Positions 28,169-36,827 of a DNA stretch of 64,000 nt are shown here, piece after piece. Made by a program: the position numbers and the translations under genes. Source of the DNA: Bacteroidota bacterium (GTDB lineage Bacteria > Bacteroidota > Ignavibacteria > UBA10030); assembly GCA_025454835.1 (NCBI GenBank), contig JALONQ010000014.1, positions 1 to 64,000 of the forward strand. The letters run 5' to 3'. Under the pieces are notes generated by a model. That model worked only from the letters and a program-made list of their open reading frames with translations. It made no database searches and had not been told where the DNA came from. Each line of letters begins with the position of its first letter. Position 1 is the first letter of the stretch.

Positions 28169-28633
28169 ATGAAAAGGACTCTGGTTGTAACGTTGATCCT
28201 CGCGGCGCTGGCGGCCGCGGCGCTTGCGGGTGAACCGGCTGAGAAGGCGAAGCCGTTCGACAAGGCGAAGGTCGAAGCCAATCTGCTGTTGGGTCTCGCC
28301 TCCGACAACACGGGCCTGCAACGGTCGTGCGCGTTGATGCTCGGCCAGATCAAGTCGGATCGCGCGGTGATCGCGCTGATGCACAAGCTGCGTTCGAGCG
28401 ATGACGAGTGCGTGCGGATCGCCTCAGCATGGGCGCTGAGCCGCATCGGGAATCCCTTCGGCACCTATCTGGTCAAGATGACGGTCAACTTCGAAGAAAG
28501 CGGCAAGCTCCGTGCACATTGTGCCTGGTACTACAATACCATGGTCAAGGCAGGGACGTTCGTGATCCACGACGCCCCGGCAGTGGTGCCGACCGTGGCG
28601 CTCAATTGGAGTCCTGCCCCCATCGCCGACTGA
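28169..28633 (+). CDS. small secreted HEAT-repeat protein
   Basis: A 154-residue exported protein: signal peptide about 1-21 ('LAALAAAALAGEP'), then helical repeats ('LGLASDNTGLQRSCALMLGQ', 'KLRSSDDECVRIASAWALSR') of the HEAT/PBS-lyase type that make protein-protein contacts. The ATG at 28169 is preceded by a perfect AGGAGG at 28158-28163; the in-frame opening at 27767 is not used. Proteins like this are common in Ignavibacteria-type genomes beside stress or signalling genes, with no known role. It is transcribed divergently from the LytTR gene and ends at a strong terminator. Confidence 0.8.
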   Translation: MKRTLVVTLILAALAAAALAGEPAEKAKPFDKAKVEANLLLGLASDNTGLQRSCALMLGQIKSDRAVIALMHKLRSSDDECVRIASAWALSRIGNPFGTYLVKMTVNFEESGKLRAHCAWYYNTMVKAGTFVIHDAPAVVPTVALNWSPAPIAD

Positions 28634-28660
28634 GTCCGGCACCGATACGCATACCAACGC

Positions 28661-28685
28661 AAAGGCCCCGGATGTCGGGGCCTTT
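28661..28685. terminator. bidirectional intrinsic terminator
   Basis: Perfect 10-bp stem AAAGGCCCCG/CGGGGCCTTT with loop GATGT, between two convergent genes; the stem ends in A and T runs, so it can serve either strand. Confidence 0.85.
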
Positions 28686-28706
28686 GTCGTTGACCGCCAC
28701 ACTGGC

Positions 28707-30293
28707 CTATTTCTTGTCGATCCCGCCCGCACGCTCAGGTTCTCGAGGCTGCGGCCACCGTCCGGGATTACCCTGACGGTCCGGGCCCAGCACTCGCTGG
28801 ACGCGAGGCATGAACTGGGGATCCTCCGATGCCAGGTACGCCAGGCAAGCCGCGAGCACCGCATTGTTCTTGATGTCGTCGAAGACCAGCTTGTCGTACG
28901 TATCGCGGTTCGTGTGCCATGTGTAGAGGAAGTAGTCCCAGTCGAGCGCGCCCAGACTGAAGCCCGGAGCTCCGGCCGCCGTGAACGAAGCGTTGTCACT
29001 GCCGCCACCGGCGGGTGAACCAGGGAGGTTCAGCTTGATGTGCTGCGTAACTCCCGAGGGAACGTGTGACAACCAGCGGCCGAGGAACTCGCCGGCGCTC
29101 AGCAGTCCGGCCCCTGACATGCTGGTCACCCGGCCGGTGCCGTTGTCCTGATTGAACGAGGCCTGGATCTTCGGGATGATCTCCGGATGATCGGCGACGA
29201 AACCGGCTGAGCCATTCAGCCCCTGTTCTTCGCTCCCCCAAAGTCCGACGAGGATCGTGCGCTTCGGGTTCGGGTAGTACTTCTTGAGGATCCGCATCAC
29301 CTCCATCATCAGGATCGAGCCGGTGCCGTTGTCCGTTGCGCCGGAGCCGGCATCCCACGAATCAAAGTGTGCCGAGAGGACGACGTATTCGTCTGGCTTC
29401 TCAGTCCCCTTGATCTCGCCGATCGTGTTCAATGCCGGCTGGGGGCCCGTGAATTTCGATTCGGCTTCGATCCGCACGAGCGGTTTCTTGCCGCTTTCCG
29501 TGAGCCGATAAACGAGCGTGTAGTCTTCCAGGCTCAGGTTGACGACGGGCGCCTTGCGGGCATTCGTGCCGAAGATCTTGTCGACGCCCCAGCCCATCGA
29601 CCAGCGATTCGTGATGACACCGGCGGCCCCCGCCTGTTCGAGGAGGTTGGCCAGCGTGTCGGCACGGAAGCCGGTCTTGCGGACCCGTGCCATCCATTCA
29701 TCGTTGATCTTCTTCCGCTGCTCTTTCAGCCGGTCGAACGATTCCTTCACCGCGAACTTCTCCCAGTTGTCGTCGGGTCGGCCGGTCAACTGGGGGGGAG
29801 AGATCAGCACGAACTTGCCCTTGACAGAAGAGAGCCATTTCCGGAAGTCGATCGAATCGACCGGATCGGACATGATCACCGTGTTGGCGACGACGCCACC
29901 CTTCTTCGTGCCGGGACTCCACGCCAGCATCGTCCCTTCCAGCGTCCTCACCCGCGGTTCGAGAAGGTCGATGTGCGTGATCCCGCGCTCCCAACCCCGC
30001 CACATCCCCCATTGTTCATTGCGGGCGCTCACGCCCCATTGCTGAAATGTCCTGACGGCCCAATCGTGGGCTTTCTGCTGCGACGGCGAGCCAACGAGGC
30101 GCGGACCGATGACGTCGAGCAACTCGTGCGCGAGCCATTCAAGCTTCGACGAATCCATCGCTTCGGCATAGATCGCCCTTATGATCGGGTCGGGCGAGGG
30201 GAACGAGTTCGTTTGAGGTCCGCCGAATGGCTGGGCGATCGCCGTCGTTGCGGCCAGGAGCAGGATCGTTGAGAAGGGGGCTTGGAGTCTCAT
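28707..30293 (-). CDS. secreted M28-family zinc aminopeptidase with PA domain
   Basis: About 529 residues. Signal peptide 1-20 ('LLLAATTAIAQPF'). A PA (protease-associated) insert is likely at about 130-290. The M28 catalytic domain carries the two-zinc ligands: 'SAHFDSWDAGSGATDNGTG' (His and Asp), 'GLWGSEEQGL' (Glu-Glu), 'FNQDNGTGR' (Asp) and a C-terminal His in 'YTWHTNRDTYDKL'. M28 enzymes free N-terminal amino acids or act as carboxypeptidases. The frame extends upstream to 30365, but the ATG at 30293, preceded by AGGGAA, gives the signal peptide. It is divergent from the T9SS gene at 30513. Confidence 0.9.
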   Translation of the reverse strand: MRLQAPFSTILLLAATTAIAQPFGGPQTNSFPSPDPIIRAIYAEAMDSSKLEWLAHELLDVIGPRLVGSPSQQKAHDWAVRTFQQWGVSARNEQWGMWRGWERGITHIDLLEPRVRTLEGTMLAWSPGTKKGGVVANTVIMSDPVDSIDFRKWLSSVKGKFVLISPPQLTGRPDDNWEKFAVKESFDRLKEQRKKINDEWMARVRKTGFRADTLANLLEQAGAAGVITNRWSMGWGVDKIFGTNARKAPVVNLSLEDYTLVYRLTESGKKPLVRIEAESKFTGPQPALNTIGEIKGTEKPDEYVVLSAHFDSWDAGSGATDNGTGSILMMEVMRILKKYYPNPKRTILVGLWGSEEQGLNGSAGFVADHPEIIPKIQASFNQDNGTGRVTSMSGAGLLSAGEFLGRWLSHVPSGVTQHIKLNLPGSPAGGGSDNASFTAAGAPGFSLGALDWDYFLYTWHTNRDTYDKLVFDDIKNNAVLAACLAYLASEDPQFMPRVQRVLGPDRQGNPGRWPQPREPERAGGIDKK

Positions 30294-30439
30294 GATGCGT
30301 TCCCTAACAGATTTGTAATGGTCGCGGTGATCGGCACGTCGGCAATCTACGGCAATTCGTTGCACAATTCAATGCGGTTCTTGTTGTTGAGAACGAGAGG
30401 CCAACGAGCGGAAGAAGAGATCAAATGAGACGAATATCA

Positions 30440-30469
30440 TTGACCGGCAGTGATGGGTTTGCGTACTTA
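30440..30469 (+). promoter_or_regulatory. possible sigma-70-like promoter for the T9SS gene
   Basis: TTGACC (30440-30445), an 18-base spacer and TACTTA (30464-30469), 44 bases before the start codon at 30513. The -35 fits well, the -10 poorly; FCB bacteria often use other promoter forms. Confidence 0.3.
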
Positions 30470-30512
30470 CAGGCGACGTTTCAGACGTTCATAAATCGAA
30501 AGGAGAATCTCA

Positions 30513-32756
30513 ATGCTGAATCGATATTGCCTGCTTTACCTGGCAGCACTGATGGCCGTCGCGGTACCGGCGGCCGCGCAATCTGTAAGTCTCACCGTTA
30601 ACGGGGTCTCCAGTGGGGCGGTGATGACCTCGGGCGAGGGGCTCGGATGGTCGATCACCCTGCCACCAGGCACCGCGGTCATGGCCGAGATCTGGGTGGA
30701 CGTCAACCAGAACGGCACCGTCGATCCGGCGATCGACCGCTTGCTCTCAAGCTTCGAAATGCAGGACGGTCAATCGGGCCATGACGGACCGGGCGATTCG
30801 GACGGGATGGCGAACGGCATCATCAACGTCGTGCCGTTTCCCGCAGGTTTGGCTCCCGCGCATTGGTTGATGCTGGCCCGAAACGAAACGTCGGCGGACA
30901 CGGCGTCCTTCGTCGTGCAGCCGCTGGCGTCGCCGGTAGCCACTATTGTCGGACAGGTCTCCACTCCCATCGGCGTCGACCGATCCTTTATTCTCATTGA
31001 GGCCGACCCGGAGACCTCCGGAGACGATATGGAGATCTTCTGGCATGCCCTCACGGATGTTAGCGGGAATTACACGATCCAGATGGGCGGAATGCCCGGG
31101 ACTCTGAATCCGTGGCGCGTGCGTCTCGGGCAACAGAACCTCGGGCGCCTCATCCCTTCGCGTCGGGATACGCTGGTCAATGTCGGACCGACGCCCCCCG
31201 TCGTCAACTTCGAAATGGTCATCGGGACGATCCTGACCGGGCGAGTGACCGATCCTGGTGGCGCTCCGATCTTCGGGTCGTTTCCGCACGCCCACGCGGC
31301 CACGAACCCTCCTGGCGAGGGGTATCTCGGAGCCAACACCGATATTGACGGCTACTATCAGTTCGCGGTGCCTCCGGGCAGTTGGTATCTGCACTTCACG
31401 AAGGACGGATGCAAGGATAAATGGTGGGACAACAAGGCCGGCTGGTCGTCGGCGGATGTCATTGTGACGACGACGCAAGACACGATCAAGAACCTGAATG
31501 CGGTCCTCACCCCCTCGGCCGTGATCCGTGGTACCGTCCGGAACTATGACGCGCCGACCAACGCCTCCGTAATCCTCTTCACGATGCCGGGAGAGGTTCA
31601 GGTGACAATGACGGGGACGAGCGGAAATGGCGAGTATCAGTTCACCGTCGATCCGGGAACGTACTACGTTCGATTCCAGAAGGACATGGAGGTTCAGTAT
31701 TGGAACCACACGTCGATGTCTCCGGGAACGCCGATCGTCATCACCGGTACGGAGACTATTACGGGCATCGATGCCCATTTCGAGATCGGTCCGCCGCCGC
31801 CTCCGCCCGGACCGCAGATCCTGAAGTTATGGGACGTGCCGTTTGACAACGGAGGAAAGGTCTTCATCAAGTTTCGCGGCGTTGAGCAGTACTTGAGAGA
31901 TGGCAAAGGCGGCGACGAGGGTGGAGGAGAGATGCCTTTCGGTGTCGAGAAGTACACCATTTGGAGATTCCAGAAGGACGGCCCGGTCTTCGTCGGCGAA
32001 GTGCCGGCGGCCATGGATTCGACCTACATCGGCATCGTACCGACACTCGTCGATTCGAACCGAGTGGATCCATCTATCGGGCCCGGTCCTCGTTGGTCGC
32101 GATATATGGTGAGGGCCCACTTCCTGTTCAATGTGTACGTCGTTGCCTCGAGCCCCGACAGCGGCTACTCCCTCGACAACCTGGCGCCGAATGTGCCCGG
32201 CGGCGTTGGCTCGGCCGTGGCGGGGAACGACGTGCGGGTCCTATGGGACCGGCGCGTGGATGAGGACCTACGCTACTACAGCGTCTACCGGGGTTTGACG
32301 GAGAACTTCTCGGTGGTCGGTCTCACGCCGCTGACGCGGACGACCGCGTCGGAGTTCACCGATGCCGGGGCAGCCACCGGCACGTACTACTACCGGGTCA
32401 CTGCGACCGATTTTGCCGGGAACGAAAGCGAGGCGAGCATCCCGGTCAGCAGCAGCGGTACGACCGCCGTGCGGTCCGACGGAGCGCTCCCATCGGTCTT
32501 TGCCCTCGGCCAGAATTTCCCGAACCCGTTCAATCCGTCGACGACCGTCGTCTTCGACCTGCCCACGAATGCGGTCGTGCGCCTCGAGGTGTTCAATGCG
32601 CTCGGCCAGGTGGTGGGCGATCTCGTGAGCGGCGAAGTGGCGGCCGGCCGGCACTCCGTCCGGTTTGACGCCTCGCATTTGCCTTCGGGGCTGTACTTGC
32701 TCCGGATGCAAGCGGGCGATTTCGTCGCGATGCGGAAGATCAACCTCATCAAATAG
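30513..32756 (+). CDS. T9SS-exported protein with carboxypeptidase-regulatory repeats and FN3
   Basis: A 747-residue secreted protein. Signal peptide 1-22 ('AVAVPAAAQSV'). An N-terminal beta domain includes a calcium-like 'WVDVNQNGTVDPAID'. At least three carboxypeptidase-regulatory-like beta-sandwich repeats follow (about 145-430; 'ILTGRVTDPGGAPIFG', 'VIRGTVRNYDAPTNA'). A proline-rich 'GPPPPPPGPQ' linker leads to a middle domain, an FN3 domain (about 560-645) and a T9SS sorting domain from 'GQNFPNPFNP' to 'RKINLIK'. A good AAAGGAG precedes the ATG. The modular architecture suggests an adhesive or structural surface protein. It is its own transcription unit, with a terminator after it. Confidence 0.8.
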   Translation: MLNRYCLLYLAALMAVAVPAAAQSVSLTVNGVSSGAVMTSGEGLGWSITLPPGTAVMAEIWVDVNQNGTVDPAIDRLLSSFEMQDGQSGHDGPGDSDGMANGIINVVPFPAGLAPAHWLMLARNETSADTASFVVQPLASPVATIVGQVSTPIGVDRSFILIEADPETSGDDMEIFWHALTDVSGNYTIQMGGMPGTLNPWRVRLGQQNLGRLIPSRRDTLVNVGPTPPVVNFEMVIGTILTGRVTDPGGAPIFGSFPHAHAATNPPGEGYLGANTDIDGYYQFAVPPGSWYLHFTKDGCKDKWWDNKAGWSSADVIVTTTQDTIKNLNAVLTPSAVIRGTVRNYDAPTNASVILFTMPGEVQVTMTGTSGNGEYQFTVDPGTYYVRFQKDMEVQYWNHTSMSPGTPIVITGTETITGIDAHFEIGPPPPPPGPQILKLWDVPFDNGGKVFIKFRGVEQYLRDGKGGDEGGGEMPFGVEKYTIWRFQKDGPVFVGEVPAAMDSTYIGIVPTLVDSNRVDPSIGPGPRWSRYMVRAHFLFNVYVVASSPDSGYSLDNLAPNVPGGVGSAVAGNDVRVLWDRRVDEDLRYYSVYRGLTENFSVVGLTPLTRTTASEFTDAGAATGTYYYRVTATDFAGNESEASIPVSSSGTTAVRSDGALPSVFALGQNFPNPFNPSTTVVFDLPTNAVVRLEVFNALGQVVGDLVSGEVAAGRHSVRFDASHLPSGLYLLRMQAGDFVAMRKINLIK

Positions 32757-32780
32757 GGGAACCTTCCGATCTGATGTGTG

Positions 32781-32813
32781 GGGCCTCTTCCTCATGCGGG
32801 GAAGAGGCCCTTC
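32781..32813 (+). terminator. intrinsic terminator-like hairpin
   Basis: Perfect 10-bp stem GGGCCTCTTC (32781-32790) with GAAGAGGCCC (32801-32810), 10-nt loop, followed by TTCTGTTG, 24 bases after the T9SS gene's stop. Confidence 0.75.
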
Positions 32814-32884
32814 TGTTGTACGCCTCCGAAACTCGCATCGAGGCACTGCAAGCAGTATCTTGCCCTGTCCCGATCGCCTCCACC

Positions 32885-34405
32885 ATGTCGACCGACCAAC
32901 CAGGTTCACGCACACCCTGGGCGCGCAGGTTCTTCTCAGCGACCCTCATCTTGGCCGCGGTCTGGCTGACCCTTTCGATCCCCGAGTCTGAGGCCGAGAT
33001 CGGACTTGCCGAACGGGCCCCGTTCATCTGGGGGCAGGATTCAACGTGGTTCGAGCTGGAACGAAACTACGCCGAGGCCCGAAGGTCGGACTGCGAAACC
33101 CTCCGGCCGGCGGTGCGGCGGGCCCTCGATTCGGTGAGATCGATGCTGGAAGATATCGCTGCGACAGATCGTCCTCCGACAGATCCACTCTTCCGTCGAG
33201 TGGAACAGACGCTGTTCGCGATCGCACCGTCTGTCGCCGGATGTCCGGAGGTCTTTCCCGAGTATCTGACGACGGCGACGCGGTTGCGTGACCTGGTCAA
33301 GATACGCTCGACGTCGTGGCGGGTCGACGATCCGGCCACGCGTCAAACGATGTACCGGTTGCTCTACGGCGGGCGTGCTGCATTGGAGGAGGTGATGCTG
33401 CAACTGCCGGCGGCCGACGTGGCGGCGCTGGTGCGGGGCCTCGAAGAACCGAGCTCGGCCCCTTCGGCCGACCTCATGGGCGTAACGATCCATAGCGGCG
33501 ACATCCTCGTCTCTCGTGGCGGGGCGGCCACGTCGGCGCTCATCGCTCGTGGCAACGATTTCCCCGGCAATTTCTCCCATGTGGCGCTCGTTCACATCGA
33601 CGCGACGACGCGAGAGGTACGCATTGTCGAATCGCACATCGAGAAGGGCGTGGCGATCGCCACGGTCGGGGAGTATCTGCGCGATACGAAGCTGCGCATC
33701 ATGGTCATGCGACTGCGCCACGACCATCCGTCGGTGAAAGCCGACCCCATGGTCGCGCATAGCGCCGCCGTCCATGCCATGGACGACGCGCGCTCACGGC
33801 ATATTCCGTACGATTTTGAGATGCGCTATGACGACCCTTCGAAGCTGTTCTGCTCGGAGGTGGCCTCGGCTGCGTACGCGGCGGTGGGGATTCGGTTGTG
33901 GAGGGGGCTTTCGACGATCTCGACGCCGGGTTTGCGCGCATGGCTGGGGGCCTTCGGCGTCCGATACTTCGAGACGCAGGAGCCTTCGGACCTGGAGTAT
34001 GATCCGCAGCTTTCCGTCGTCGCCGAATGGCGCGACCCGGAGACGCTGTATCAGGACCACCTGGACAACGCCGTAACGGAGGCGATGCTCGAAGGGGCGG
34101 AGCGGGGGGAGCCGCTGGCGTATGACCGGTCGCTCTTGCCGATGGCCCGTCTGATGAAGGGCTACAGCGTCGCTCTGAACCTTGTGGGACACGAAGGGCC
34201 GATCCCTGAAGGTATGTCGGCCACGGCCGGACTCCGCAACCGATGGTACACCGAGCGCCACGCCGCGGCGCGAGCCTCGGTCACGACGAAGGCCGACGCC
34301 TTTCGCATGGCGAACGGCTATCGGCCTCCTTACTGGCGATTGCTCGAAATGGCCAGGGCGTCGCTGGCGGAGTTTGGCCCCCGATCAGCGTCGCCGCCGG
34401 CGTGA
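32885..34405 (+). CDS. membrane-anchored YiiX/YaeF-like permuted papain-fold hydrolase
   Basis: About 506 residues. One N-terminal hydrophobic segment (about 12-32) probably anchors or exports it. A helical region (about 45-190) precedes a domain of the permuted NlpC/P60 type (YiiX/YaeF/YebB, LRAT-like superfamily): 'GDILVSRGG', the histidine strand 'FSHVALVHID' and the cysteine helix 'LFCSEVASAAYAAVG', in the His-then-Cys order of the permuted fold. Relatives act on amide or ester bonds, either in peptidoglycan peptides or in lipids; here the substrate is unknown. The start is the ATG at 32885 (frame opens at 32774 within the terminator region). The last 21 bases overlap the convergent lipoprotein gene. 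Confidence 0.75.
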   Translation: MSTDQPGSRTPWARRFFSATLILAAVWLTLSIPESEAEIGLAERAPFIWGQDSTWFELERNYAEARRSDCETLRPAVRRALDSVRSMLEDIAATDRPPTDPLFRRVEQTLFAIAPSVAGCPEVFPEYLTTATRLRDLVKIRSTSWRVDDPATRQTMYRLLYGGRAALEEVMLQLPAADVAALVRGLEEPSSAPSADLMGVTIHSGDILVSRGGAATSALIARGNDFPGNFSHVALVHIDATTREVRIVESHIEKGVAIATVGEYLRDTKLRIMVMRLRHDHPSVKADPMVAHSAAVHAMDDARSRHIPYDFEMRYDDPSKLFCSEVASAAYAAVGIRLWRGLSTISTPGLRAWLGAFGVRYFETQEPSDLEYDPQLSVVAEWRDPETLYQDHLDNAVTEAMLEGAERGEPLAYDRSLLPMARLMKGYSVALNLVGHEGPIPEGMSATAGLRNRWYTERHAAARASVTTKADAFRMANGYRPPYWRLLEMARASLAEFGPRSASPPA

Positions 34406-35425
34406 GAGAAACCACGCAACGGGGGCGCCGACCGCCAGCAGGCCCGTGACGACAACGGCCCACCAGTTGGTGACAACCGATTCGGCCTCGAACGTGAAAT
34501 CCTGGAAATACATGACGATCAGGTAGTCTTCCCAACGTGCGCTCGAACCTTCGATCGAACGGGCGTTGGTTCCGGTCAGTAGTCCAGGCATGACGACCGT
34601 TGCTTTGTGGGGGAACTCCATCAACCGGTGCATCTCGGCCATCCGCGACTCGATCGCTTCGAGCGAATCGTACGCGAGCACCGCCGCTCTCCGCATTGCC
34701 GCTTCCTTGCGTTGCTTGAGCCACGCCTCCTTCCGACGCCTGAAATCCTTTTCGTCGAAAACGTCGCCCGTATCCCTCAACGCCTCATAGGACGCCGTCA
34801 GGTCGCTGTGTCGGGCATCGAGAGATTCCGGCGTGAATGTCCGGTCTCCTAAGCGCTCGACGCCCGTGCGGATTGCCCCGAACAGCGCCTCGAACTCATT
34901 CCGTCGGGCCCAGGCTTCGAACCGGTCCGAGGCGTTCTCAACGGCCAGGCTGTCTCGCGCCGATGCGAGTTCCTTCTTCTGCACCTCGTGATCGAGGAAC
35001 ATGTCGAGCTCGGCGGACGAGAGGTAGTCACTGAGCGGAATCGAACGGAAGGGATTGACCGAAGGCAGGACTTCGCGATAGCGAAATCGTGTCGTGAACC
35101 ACCGGAACGAGCGCTCGACCGTCACCTTCGAACGAAGGACGGAGCCCGCGAATCCAGCCTGGTAAGCGTTGAATGCGTCCGTCGAGGCGAATTCTCGCCG
35201 CAGCGTGAGCGTCCATTCTCGGTCGCCGGTCCTTGCGCGTTCCCACGTCCATGTCGTGTCCACCGCGACGGCAAAATCCCACGCAAGCGTGCTCAAAGAA
35301 TCGCCGCGGATGGCCACAGTACGCAGAAGGCTCCCGTCGTCCCGCACGGTCGTAGTGGTGTGGTACTCAAGGCATCCGGCGAACACGAAGGCGACGGAGA
35401 GGATGATCGTTCGGGTCCTGTTCAT
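34385..35425 (-). CDS. lipoprotein with C-terminal membrane segment, third gene of ECF sigma operon
   Basis: A 346-residue protein of no family I recognise. The N-terminus is a good lipoprotein signal, 'SVAFVFAGCLEYH' (Cys about 18). The body is charged and helix-rich (about 115-260, 'RRRKEAWLKQRKEAAMRRAA'), possibly coiled coil. The C-terminus has one hydrophobic helix ('WWAVVVTGLLAVGAPVAWFL') followed by RRRRR, so it could be tethered at both ends. AAAGGAG precedes the ATG. It starts two bases beyond the anti-sigma factor's stop, so it is co-expressed with the sigma/anti-sigma pair and may be their sensor or target. Confidence 0.75.
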   Translation of the reverse strand: MNRTRTIILSVAFVFAGCLEYHTTTTVRDDGSLLRTVAIRGDSLSTLAWDFAVAVDTTWTWERARTGDREWTLTLRREFASTDAFNAYQAGFAGSVLRSKVTVERSFRWFTTRFRYREVLPSVNPFRSIPLSDYLSSAELDMFLDHEVQKKELASARDSLAVENASDRFEAWARRNEFEALFGAIRTGVERLGDRTFTPESLDARHSDLTASYEALRDTGDVFDEKDFRRRKEAWLKQRKEAAMRRAAVLAYDSLEAIESRMAEMHRLMEFPHKATVVMPGLLTGTNARSIEGSSARWEDYLIVMYFQDFTFEAESVVTNWWAVVVTGLLAVGAPVAWFLSRRRRR

Positions 35426-35427
35426 GG

Positions 35428-36078
35428 TCAGACTCCTTTCGAGCGATAGCGGATCGAGACGTCGACGGCTGATTGCAGGATCTGCAGGGCCTTGGTGAGA
35501 TGGGCTCTCTCTGCCGGCCGATGCGTGAGCGTGCGAACGAGATAGACCGGGGCGCTTTCCAGCCACGCCTGCAGCGTCGGCTGGGAAACCTCGATGGTGC
35601 CGTCCGGCCCCTGCATCGGCCCCAGCGATGCGCCCCGCAACGTCAGCGCCCGCGCCGTCGCAGCGTCGACGGTGTAGACGATCCGCGGGCCGGCAGATGC
35701 CGGGGCAGGTCGGCCCAAGCCCGCCAGCAACTCGGCGTGCGCCGCCTGAGCCTTCCACTGGTCGATGCCGAGCCAAGCCGCAGCAGCGGCAAGGATCACC
35801 GCATACGCGAGCCGGACCGCGGAACCCGCCCGAGGGCGGCGGGCAGGCTGATCCGAGATCGCGAGCAGCACGCGCGCGCGAACGTCGAACAGCGTCGACG
35901 GTGGGGTGGTGGTGGCTCTGAGCGACTGTTCGTGCGGCGCCAGCATTCCGACCAAGGCGGACTCCGACGCGCATGACGGACAGGCAGCCATGTGCTCATG
36001 CCACGCCCGGCTCTCGGACTCCGTTCGCTCGCCCGGCCGGTTCAGATGTGTCAGTTGCCGTGCCTTTCGGCAGTTCAT
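35428..36078 (-). CDS. membrane anti-sigma factor with zinc finger
   Basis: A 216-residue protein. The N-terminal ~45 residues look like a ZAS/zf-HC2 anti-sigma domain, 'MNCRKARQL...' with the 'HEHMAACPSC' H-x3-C-x2-C motif. A single membrane helix lies at about 100-118 ('LAYAVILAAAAAWLGI'), and a ~95-residue periplasmic domain follows. Such proteins hold an ECF sigma factor inactive until a signal acts on the outer domain. Its ATG overlaps the stop of the sigma gene (ATGA), the standard arrangement. The true start is internal to a longer frame that opens at 36369. Confidence 0.83.
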   Translation of the reverse strand: MNCRKARQLTHLNRPGERTESESRAWHEHMAACPSCASESALVGMLAPHEQSLRATTTPPSTLFDVRARVLLAISDQPARRPRAGSAVRLAYAVILAAAAAWLGIDQWKAQAAHAELLAGLGRPAPASAGPRIVYTVDAATARALTLRGASLGPMQGPDGTIEVSQPTLQAWLESAPVYLVRTLTHRPAERAHLTKALQILQSAVDVSIRYRSKGV

Positions 36079-36662
36079 ACGACCATGTCTTTCTGTTGGT
36101 ACTCCGTTGTCAGGATCGTTCGGATCGTGCGCCGGGCATAAGAGAGATTCGTCTTCACACTCGATATCGAGAGCCCGGTGATCTGTGCGACGTCGTCGAC
36201 GTCGAGGTCCTCCAGGTCCCGGAGCGCGAAGACCACCCGCTGTGTGGGCGGAAGCCGCTTCATGAGACCCACGACGATCGATGCAAGGTCGGACCAGATG
36301 GCAACTTGCTGCGGGTCCGGTCCCGCCTGCAGTGGCTCCGTGCTCGTCGACCGGTCCGGGTTGAACCACGTGAAGGGCGAACGCCGACGTCGACGCAACC
36401 GGTCGAGGCAGATGCGCGTCACGATCGTCGTGAGCCAGGCGGCCATGGGCCTCCGGACATCATACGCTCCAAGATGCTCCCATACCCGCACGAAGGCTTC
36501 CTGGCAGGCGTCCTTCGCATCATCCGCCGAGGCCAGCCAGCGCAGGGAGAGTCGATACGCCAACGGGAGATACGCGTCCATAAGCCTTCCGAAGGCAGCC
36601 CGATCACCCGCTTGAGCCAGGAGGATGTCGTTCGTGTCGGCGATTTGCTGGGGTCCCTGCAT
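36075..36662 (-). CDS. ECF-type RNA polymerase sigma factor
   Basis: About 195 residues with sigma region 2 ('AFGRLMDAYLPLAYRLSLRWL', 'DAKDACQEAFVRVWEHL') and region 4 ('LPPTQRVVFALRDLEDLDVDDVAQ', 'SISSVKTNLSYARRTIR', both shown in part). It recruits RNA polymerase to stress or envelope promoters and should be held by the overlapping anti-sigma factor. I take the ATG at 36662; in-frame ATGs at 36722 and 36746 would add 20-28 residues. Divergent from the DUF5916 gene at 36828, so the ~165-base gap likely holds promoters for both. Confidence 0.88.
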   Translation of the reverse strand: MQGPQQIADTNDILLAQAGDRAAFGRLMDAYLPLAYRLSLRWLASADDAKDACQEAFVRVWEHLGAYDVRRPMAAWLTTIVTRICLDRLRRRRRSPFTWFNPDRSTSTEPLQAGPDPQQVAIWSDLASIVVGLMKRLPPTQRVVFALRDLEDLDVDDVAQITGLSISSVKTNLSYARRTIRTILTTEYQQKDMVV

Positions 36663-36827
36663 GCCGGCCTGTTTCTCAACATTACGCCGGAGAAGCGCGG
36701 CGGTTAAGACGGAAGGAAACATACGGATTGTCGGGGCTTTCTGCATCCTGAGCCCGGATACGACCGAAACCGCGCCGCGCGCAGGGCCGTAGAACCACCA
36801 TATGGTCACCTTCAACGGCCGCTCGCC

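Noticed and set aside
36797-36806. ACCATATGGT palindrome as operator between the ECF sigma and DUF5916 genes
   Set aside because: Only 10 bp and 21 bases from the DUF5916 start; a palindrome this short is expected by chance and nothing else supports it.
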